Both the position numbers and the translations under genes were made by a program. Shown piece by piece: positions 56,826-64,000 of a stretch of DNA of 64,000 bases. Within the stretch, counting starts at the first letter, position 1; each line of letters begins with the position of its first letter. The notes under the pieces were generated by a model that was given only the letters and a program-made list of their open reading frames with translations, ran no database searches and had not been told where the DNA came from. Origin of the DNA: Actinernus sp. WN-2022 (lineage: Eukaryota; Cnidaria; Anthozoa; Actiniaria; Actinernidae); NCBI GenBank assembly GCA_030867875.1, contig JAOWCC010001634.1, positions 139,830,365-139,894,364 of the forward strand, read 5' to 3'.

Positions 56826-57472
56826 TGCAATTTGAATTTAAAATTTCGAGTGTGTGAAAAGAGGAGGATGTACATAGATACATATACTGACTTAATTTAT
56901 ACACGGTAAAAATATCAGTCATTACAAATAAAGATATTTACACAACACTATATGGCTGTAATAAAAAAACAGTTGAATTTAAAATTTCGAGTGTGTGAAA
57001 AGAGGAGGATGTACATAGATACATATACTTAATTTATACACGGTACAAAATATCAGTCATTACAAATTTAGCAAATTTCCTCTGGTTTTCCGAGGTGTGG
57101 ACTCTTATTTACCACGATTTACGTCATCACATGGTAAAAATTTGTTGTGGACTCACGAGGCGGAGCCAAGTGAGTCCACAACAAATTTTGACCATGTGAT
57201 GACGTAAATCGTGGTAAATAAGAGTCCACACCACGGAAAACCAGAGGAAATTTGTTTTTTACAACAATATTAGAAAACGTACAAGGAAGTTTCGTTACAA
57301 AGCGTGACAGCTTTGAAAGAGCCAGCGTTGTCTATAACTTTCTCGCGTCAGCACCGTTGTCTGGACTCTCATTTACCACCGTACTTCAACCAATCAGATC
57401 GCGAGATTACCGGCAATTGTGGTAAAAAAAGATATTTACACAACACTATATGGCTGTAATAAAAAAACAGTT
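56826..57472. repeat. Tandem duplication of about 140 bp, second unit split by a foldback element
   Basis: Unit A runs from gaatttaaaatttcgagtgt to ggctgtaataaaaaaacagt. Unit B starts the same at about 56973, is interrupted after cattacaaat (57066), and resumes with agatatttacacaacactat near 57428. The interrupting 360 bp includes a palindrome at 57072-57254. Confidence 0.88.
57072..57254. mobile_element. Near-perfect palindrome, about 85-bp arms
   Basis: caaatttcctctggttttcc through ttgttgtggactca pairs with its inverse around a tiny loop (cgaggcggagcca). Part of the insertion in unit B. Confidence 0.9.
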
Positions 57473-57479
57473 TTACATA

Positions 57480-57942
57480 TTTGCCGTGTGGGACGGTCCG
57501 ATTTGGTAAAATGCTTTTCTAATTCTATACCTTTTTTAAAAGGTATAAATCGAGTTAACCATACGTAGATTAGATGGCAGATTGTTCCAAAGGATTGAAC
57601 CACTACCGCCTGACCACCATAACTCTAGGAACGTTTCATGTAGATGGTACGTTTATTTTCGGAGTCCCGTAATTAATAGTTAGACTTATGTGGGATAAAC
57701 ATTTTCCGGAGGTAACCTGGGGTTAAACCATGAAGGGCCGTATATATAATTAGAGCCTTTTGTTTGCCTATTGCCTTTCAACCAAGCCGTATCAAGCACA
57801 CTTTTTGAACTACTAAAAAGGTATCAAAGCTTGATTTAGTTACCACACTGGCCGCGCGGTTTTGCAGTTTCTGAAGTTTTCCGGAACGTCTTGTTGAACA
57901 GACCAGTTATTTACACTGTCACGTGACTACATTGCACCTGTG
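57480..57942. other. No recognised gene
   Basis: Nothing identified beyond the repeat to its left. Confidence 0.5.
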
Positions 57943-58223
57943 TTAAGAACCTGTCTAATTACTCGGGCTGCCTGTGGCAGCACCGAGTCTTAATCTGCAA
58001 GCCGTTATTATTATTATTTTTTTGTTTCGTGCAGGAAAATATCTGCGCATGCGTTAAAGTTAAAGTTCACACCAATCAGATTGCACTGTGCTGGTCACGC
58101 AACAATCGCCAGGTTAATTTATTTACATAATTTAATACAGTAAATCACGATGGTGGAGGACCCGCGAGCAACTTTCTCTCTAATTTGGAGTCCCATCTCT
58201 CAAATGTAAGCAGTTTAAGTACT

Positions 58224-58325
58224 GTTTAAAACACGAACAGCAGTGTTTTATCAAGTTTAAAAATTCGAGGGCGAAGGCCGAGAATTTTTAGACTTGATAA
58301 AACACGTGCTGTGAGTGTTTTAAAC
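58224..58325. mobile_element. Foldback repeat inside element X
   Basis: gtttaaaacac and gtgttttaaac ends, inner cttgataaaacac pair, centre gagggcgaaggccgag. Same design as 751-896. The 33-35 kb copy of X lacks this and the next 900 bases. Confidence 0.75.
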
Positions 58326-59254
58326 GGCTTCAAAAACGCTTTGAGAATGCAATGAAAGAAAGACGCACATCTCAAGGGAATGGTTACTTAATGAACCATT
58401 GAACCTTTGTATTCACAACGCCATGCAAAATATTCTAGTAATCACCGCCGGCAATTACGAAGATCTCAAGGGAAGGACATGAAGAAATTACCATACTATG
58501 TTGTTTGAAGCGGTGTTTCGCAATGCAAGAAGAATCTGCATTTGAAGGATTTGGTGTCATGGTTTACCTCGATAACGTTCAAGACTTGGAAAGCGATGTG
58601 ACTGACATGACGGCAGACTCGAAATTTTTGACTCCGGCACAAAATATGTAAGTTTAATGCACGTTTTTATAATTTTACGGCTTTGAGTTTGGTTTAATAA
58701 TTGGAACTAAACAGTGGCTCGGTAAACAAGTAATGGTAGTTGGATAACTTCATTTTAAAAATATTATAAGTGTATCTCGGTAGTCTGCTGATATTAGTAA
58801 ATTTAGTGCAAAATTTATTATCTAGGTACCTTATGTTCCGTGTACTTTTTGCTATCTTTGGGTCTTTATCAGTGAATTCTTAATTAGGATGAAACTTTAT
58901 ATAAAATTTCATGTTCATTAATATTCTTTATATAAAACGTTCATCCTAGTTAGCAATTCAGTGAGAAAGCTGAAACATCAATAGAAATTCCATTGTCTCA
59001 ATCATTAACCCCGTTTCCCTCTGGGACAGAATTCAAATCCCTCCGCGGGCCTTTTAGAATGATGAGATTTTATCAGGTATAAAGGAGCATGCACGTGACT
59101 GATTTGCTTCATCTGATTGGACAAAATGCTCATTAATTATTCATGAGTTTTTGAATGTTTCATTTAACTTCACTCGTGCGAAAGCCTTCCAACAGGCTCA
59201 GGATATTTCAACTGGCGCTATTGTCGGAGCCGAAGGACCGCGTTTTTTACCCAG

Positions 59255-60438
59255 ATGGCCAGTGATTTTATATACGACACGTACGACGACCTGAAGCCAG
59301 TGAAGGAGCCAGGATCCGGAAAGCTAAGATTCGAAGAAATAGATATTGGAATCTATAAGCCATCGGCTCGCTGTGCTGCATTTAAAACATCCGAGGAGAA
59401 CATCTTATTTTGGGTGAAGGCACTTCAAGACCAATATTATGAGTCTCTTAAAAACTGTCAGAGATTTAAATTTACCGTAAGTTGGATCGACCACTTAAAT
59501 GAGGCAGAGATTGAGATCAAGTTATTTCGTTCCAGCGAGGATATTGACCTAGCGGAAACGGTACAAGCTGTCGAAGGATTTTACTTATAACCATCCACGT
59601 CTACTTAACAACAGGAATAGTTATGTGCCAAGGCATGGGCAAAGATTGAGTTGTCCAGATTACAGATGAAAGTAGAGAACTTAATGAATGAAGAAACAGA
59701 GGTCACGCGCGACATGCTTGAGAACATGTTCAACACTTTATGTTATACTAAGAAAACAAAACAAGTTACAGAGCCTGCAAGTTCACAAGTCAATGAAAAA
59801 CCCCAAGAGCCTGTAGTTTTGGATCAACATATCCTTGAAACTCCAAAAGCAACATACACATGAGTCAAATTCAATCCGGAAGAGACGGAATTCTTTAGAT
59901 TCTTCACGAGGATTGTTAGCCCGCAATAAGAACTCTCTCGCTGATTTAATGACCTTGATTTGTAACATGCCGATGGAGGCTGACCTAACTGATATGCGTA
60001 ATGAATTCTTACTCTCGTCACATCAAAACACGAATCAAGAAACGAAACTCAGTCATTTGGAAGACAAATTAGTGCAGCAAGATAATATATACAAGACCGA
60101 AATCAAGATGCTGTCATCACGTATTATTGACCTAGAAGTTGAAAATGGCGAGTTGAAAGCGGATATAATAAAGCTCAGATCCGACTTTCAAACTTAAAAA
60201 AAAAATCAAGAATACAAAAAAGAAGACAATGAAAGACCAAGGTCTCCAGTGTTCCGATACTACCCAACCCACTGAAGCTTTAGCAACGAATCAGTTTGTC
60301 CAAGAGCCATCTTTCTTACATGACAACCCGATCCCTATTATCAGTCATCAGAATACATTTTCTGTGCTAAATGACGAGAGTTTACAATCACCTGACCGAC
60401 AACCCACTACTAAAGAAAGGGACCATGAAGTACAGTAG
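59255..60438 (+). pseudogene. Broken ORF with coiled coil (retroelement ORF1-like?)
   Basis: Four consecutive frames: 59255-59590 (MASDFIYDTYDDLKPV, acidic and aromatic-rich), 59651-59863, 59835-60197 with a coiled coil (LSHLEDKLVQQDNIYK and LEVENGELKADIIKL), and 60229-60438 ending before NTFSVLNDES. After the first stop an alternative frame reads ITIHVYLTTGIVMCQG, so they were once one protein of roughly 390 residues broken by frameshifts. The shape recalls ORF1 proteins of some CR1-like retroelements, but I do not recognise the family. Lies within element X. Confidence 0.6.
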
Positions 60439-60649
60439 TACGGTTAATTCTCGCGTTCAAAACAATGAATATATGCCTGCTCAAATGCAGTGTGTTAAAC
60501 GAATAAGTAGTGTTTAAATTAAAAGGTCAACATACGAGAAAAACACAAATATTAAATTACATATATACTAGGGGAGCAGAGAATGAAAGTCACCGCGCTA
60601 CCGATTATATTAAGAACCTGTCTAATTTCTTATTAGTCTGATAAGAAAC

Positions 60650-60780
60650 AAGAGCCCATCTGGGCTTTCACTCGGGCCACATGAGATTGAAGATGAAATA
60701 CACTTTCATTTGAAATCCTCTTAGTAATAACCAAAGGGAAGAATTATTAGCTGAATTTAGCAGTCTTTAGGAGTGGCAGG
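60650..60780 (+). repeat. Module shared with 32879-33009
   Basis: acaagagcccatctgggctt through gcagtctttaggagtggc matches the 32879 copy at about 97 percent by eye. It borders element X at both sites but in different relative orientation. Confidence 0.85.
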
Positions 60781-60784
60781 TGCA

Positions 60785-61788
60785 TTAAAGGGGCCGTCTC
60801 ACCCACAGTGCTTAGCGCGCTCACATAGCATAGCGGCCATTTTCGATGCCATCGAAATCCAGAGTTTTATGGCTGTGGTCTTAATCTTCTCTACATCTCT
60901 GCCATCCTTCCAGCTATCGTCAAAAAAATCATACTAGGTTGAACCTTTTTTATTGCTCTTCCTATTGAGCCTCTTATTTAAGTGTTTTAAATTATTTGGT
61001 CATGCAAATTTTAGTTTTAATTCAGGTGGCCGTAGTTCTCTGATGGTGCCAGTCTCGTTCATCCTCAACGAAAGGAAACAATTGTCCGTTTGTGTCCACG
61101 ATTTCCACCTACAACATGGAGAAACTATTCTGACCATTAATCTTTATATGTAAAGATATATTAGCGCTTAGTTCGACTTTGAGCCGATTTGGGTTTTTCA
61201 ACACCGTGGCTGGCTTACGTGACCACAATTTGCAACAAAACTCCACTTGAAGAACAGTTTCCTAAAATCATTTTCAGGACTTTGGCGTTTAACTTGTGGA
61301 AACAGGTCTCTCTCTGGTTTCTAAGGGCGGGCTTTTAGAGTGATTTTGCCGAGATTTTCGAATTTACCGGGTTGATAATTTGAAGTTTATACTTGCACGA
61401 AATTTGACAAACAAAGCCGCCGAGACTGCATGATAATAATTTCCTATTCAAGTGAGTTGTTATTCAGTTTCACTGTTCTCTCTTGAACTTTCATAATTAT
61501 TAGTATTACCCGGAGAGAGTGTTCTCTGTTTATAGCAGCGACGGGTGAGCGGTAAATGTTATAATACAGCCAAGTACTGCTGTATAACACTTTGTTGGCT
61601 TCACATTCAACTGGTAAGGTACTATTAGTTTCATCAAGGTCATCCATGTTCAAATCAAAATTATCATGTCACCAACAAAAAGAATACGCTTAGTTCGTGA
61701 GGTTCCCGCCGTGAACAAGGGGTCAAAGTCCCGAATATAAACAATAACAAAAGTACGCTAAGCACTGTGGGTGAGACGGCCCCTTTAA
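60785..61788. mobile_element. TTAA-flanked element, 33-bp perfect inverted ends
   Basis: TTAAAGGGGCCGTCTCACCC... begins it and its exact inverse ends at the TTAA 61785-61788. About 1 kb, no transposase. Fits a nonautonomous piggyBac-type target choice. Confidence 0.9.
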
Positions 61789-62420
61789 GGCCTGGGTCTC
61801 AAAATGGGGTAGTATATCTCTTTATCATTCTAATCGTTTTTCTTCAAACTTTGACAAACATGATGATGTTACGACCTTAACGTTTACACATGACAGTTTC
61901 CGTGGAAGCATGGAATGTGACCTTTGAACTCAAATTTAAAAATATATATTTAAACGCCTCCTGCATTATGGTATAAAAGTCTTTTCATATACGGGGGATA
62001 TTTATGCATGTTAATCAGATATAGTCTATAGTTTATAAATCCAACTAGGACACTAGAGAAAAATATTATTAAACGGTCATAAATTTAGGGTATCAAATTT
62101 CACATTAACCTAAATGAGTCTTCCCCATAATATTTTCAATTGTCCTCGTTGGATTTATAAACTATACACTAGCTCTGATTCATACGTATAAAAATTCCCG
62201 GCATATGACATTTTGCAATAATGCAAGAGGCTATTAAATAAATCATTTACATTGGAGTTCAAAGGTCACATTCCACGTTTCCATGAGAATTCTCGTGTGT
62301 AATTTTTAAGGTCGTGACAGCATCATATTTGTCAAAATTGTATGTAAAAAAATTACAAAGAGAAAGAGAGAGACTACCCCCTCTTGATTTGAGGTGGCCA
62401 CCTTGAGACCCAGGCCTTAA
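61785..62420. mobile_element. TTAA-flanked foldback element sharing a TTAA with its neighbour
   Basis: TTAAGGCCTGGGTCTCAA and its inverse (62403-62420) are the ends. Inner pairs include gtgacctttgaactc and gagttcaaaggtcac, and tagtttataaatccaac with its inverse, so most of the element folds. No ORF of note. Confidence 0.9.
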
Positions 62421-64000
62421 TGTACCTGAGGGCGGAGATAGTTAAGTAAGCATGTGTTGTAATGCCTTTACGGTGCATTTCGCATGGACAAATATAAACG
62501 TCACGTGCACGCGGGCACGGTTTTCCTTCCAGGCGTTCGACAAGAGCAGATTACGTCGGATTAATCGGATTGTACGCCGAAGATACTATCTGCTTCTATT
62601 CGACATTGCCGCGTGGATGCTAAAAGCAAACCATATCGGAGTCAAAGTTTTAGGTATCGCAGATCAGTAAGGTATCAACTCGTGATCGAGCGAATGACAA
62701 TGCTATCAAAAACCATTCAGTTGATATTTTGAACGTGTAGATTTAATTAACGCGCTGTCTATATATTTATAATGCAACGGTTCGCGCTGTCAGGGTTTGA
62801 TACACAGTGAACAAAAGAAGGCTCTTGAGAAGGCCGCTTGAGATTTGCAGTTCGGTAACATGGAAAACTGATTGGTATTTTGCGTTGCCCCAACAGTGTT
62901 ATTTGATCTAGAATCGCATAGTCACTGCTGAATCGCACTAGTACGTTTGCGAAATCAGAGGGGGCGGACCGCAGTAACTAACAACCTGTCATGTTATTGT
63001 CTCGCTATCCCAACAATACAAGAATACAACGATACAAACACGATATATTTCTTTATAGTGCAGCCCATGGCCAAAGGGGGTCCAATAAGATGCAAGGTTT
63101 TTGATAACTCCGGTCTTACCCAATCAGAGAGGAGTGGTGATTCAGAGTGGAAGGCACCACGGCAGTATATGATATGCGCGCTATTTATAACTTAGCAAAA
63201 TATCAACAAAAGTCATAAATCATCAAGTAATTCATCGAACTATGCGATTCAAGGAAAATCAAATCCCTGACCGCGGTAATCCCATTCATTTGACATTTTC
63301 TAATCCCTCCCTCCCCTCCAACGAGACCACTGGACAGCGCCGGTGATTAGAAAATGTCAAATGAATTTGATGTCCCTCTCAGGGAAAGAAATGATTTGTA
63401 ACGGCCTGGTTACCCAAACGCCTGGTTACCAAAACGCGTTGTCAAGAATCACCATTCTATGGACTACACGGTTAGTCGGCCGTTTGAAGCTGCACGAATT
63501 GCTTCAAAAATCGTTCAAATCTAACGGGTTTGGAAAGGAGTTATCAAGCCTGGGGACTTCTGAGGGATAATTGATGTCCTTGGATTGTACCGCGGCCGAG
63601 TAAACGCCGATGGGATTGATATTTTGTGAAAAATTCGTCCTCGAGCGAAGGCCGTGGTTGTATCGAGTGTTCAGCGTTCCCCTCTGGTTAGAGGGGTGAA
63701 GCGTATGACTCAAGAATTCCATAAAACACCGTTCTAGCGACCTGAAATACACATAGGACGACAAAACAACTTCAAGTAAGTCTTCTTCCTTTATTTACCT
63801 TGTATTACAGGAGATTTATGTTATTATTCTGAGTTATCGGAAGAACTCCCATACAAACCTTGTTATACAGTCAGAACTTGGGCGGCCTGTGAAAGAAACA
63901 AACAAACAAAGGAGAAAAGTTACATTCCATTCCAGTCAAACAACAATACAATCTAGCTTTTCTGCTTTTCAAACTCAAGCTCGATTTCAGAAATCGGGGT
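62421..64000. other. Right-edge DNA without recognised gene
   Basis: Open frames of 70-86 codons exist on both strands (62452-62670, 63504-63764 and others) but none shows a known motif. Confidence 0.45.
63284..63366. repeat. 22-bp perfect inverted repeat
   Basis: attcatttgacattttctaa and its inverse at 63345-63366 are separated by 39 bases. Confidence 0.75.

Larger units (their letters stand above)
57961..60609 (+). mobile_element. Element X, 2.65 kb, flanked by an 18-bp direct repeat
   Basis: ttaagaacctgtctaatt occurs exactly at 57943-57960 and 60610-60627. The left end is a hairpin-like actcgggctgcctgtggcag...; the right ends near accgcgctaccgattata. A second copy of both end regions lies inverted at 33010-35097. 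It holds the broken ORF at 59255-60438. The long duplication suits target-primed retrotransposition, but no reverse transcriptase is present. Confidence 0.8.

Overview
The window looks like nuclear DNA of a marine invertebrate, most likely a cnidarian and probably a stony coral. The evidence is an intron-rich animal gene, several tRNA-derived SINEs, many TTAA- and TA-flanked foldback elements, CR1/L2-like LINE tails, a TTC28-like TPR relic, and frequent TACATGTA palindromes. Species cannot be fixed from the sequence alone. The one well-supported host gene fills most of the window on the minus strand. It is a phosphoinositide-specific phospholipase C whose start codon is at 54558 and whose last recognisable exon is at 5945-6015. 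I rebuilt 18 coding exons by reading splice sites and frame on the reverse strand. Their lengths sum to 2142 nt, exactly 714 codons, with every phase matching across every junction. The product runs N-terminal tail, PH domain, EF-hand region, catalytic X box, acidic linker, Y box and the entry to C2. The rest of C2 was not found and should lie left of position 1. The N-terminal tail and the region before the linker resemble vertebrate PLCL (PRIP), which is catalytically dead. Here, however, the active-site His, Asn, Glu and Asp residues and the phosphate-binding lysines are all present at the spacing of active PLC-delta. Intron 4 is an AT-AC, U12-type intron with near-consensus donor and branch site. 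Layout, left to right: 1-5.9 kb is intron or 3' flank with a broken LINE reverse transcriptase, SINEs, a duplicated palindromic element and a 48 x 25-bp minisatellite. 5.9-13.5 kb holds exons 18 to 10 with foldback elements between them. 13.5-20.4 kb (intron 9) carries SINE and LINE pieces, a transposase-like C-terminal remnant and a TPR pseudogene. 20.4-30.0 kb holds exons 9 to 3. 30.0-54.1 kb is a single 24-kb intron packed with transposons and containing a 1,892-bp tandem duplication whose two copies look identical. 54.1-54.6 kb holds exons 2 and 1. From 54.6 kb to the right edge is upstream DNA with no recognised host gene. It contains a 2.65-kb insertion bounded by an 18-bp direct repeat and carrying a broken coiled-coil ORF, and two TTAA-flanked foldback elements that share one TTAA. 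The genes do not form a pathway: one signalling gene sits in a landscape of mobile DNA. The repeats record insertion order, for example a foldback element inside a LINE and another inside one half of a small tandem duplication.
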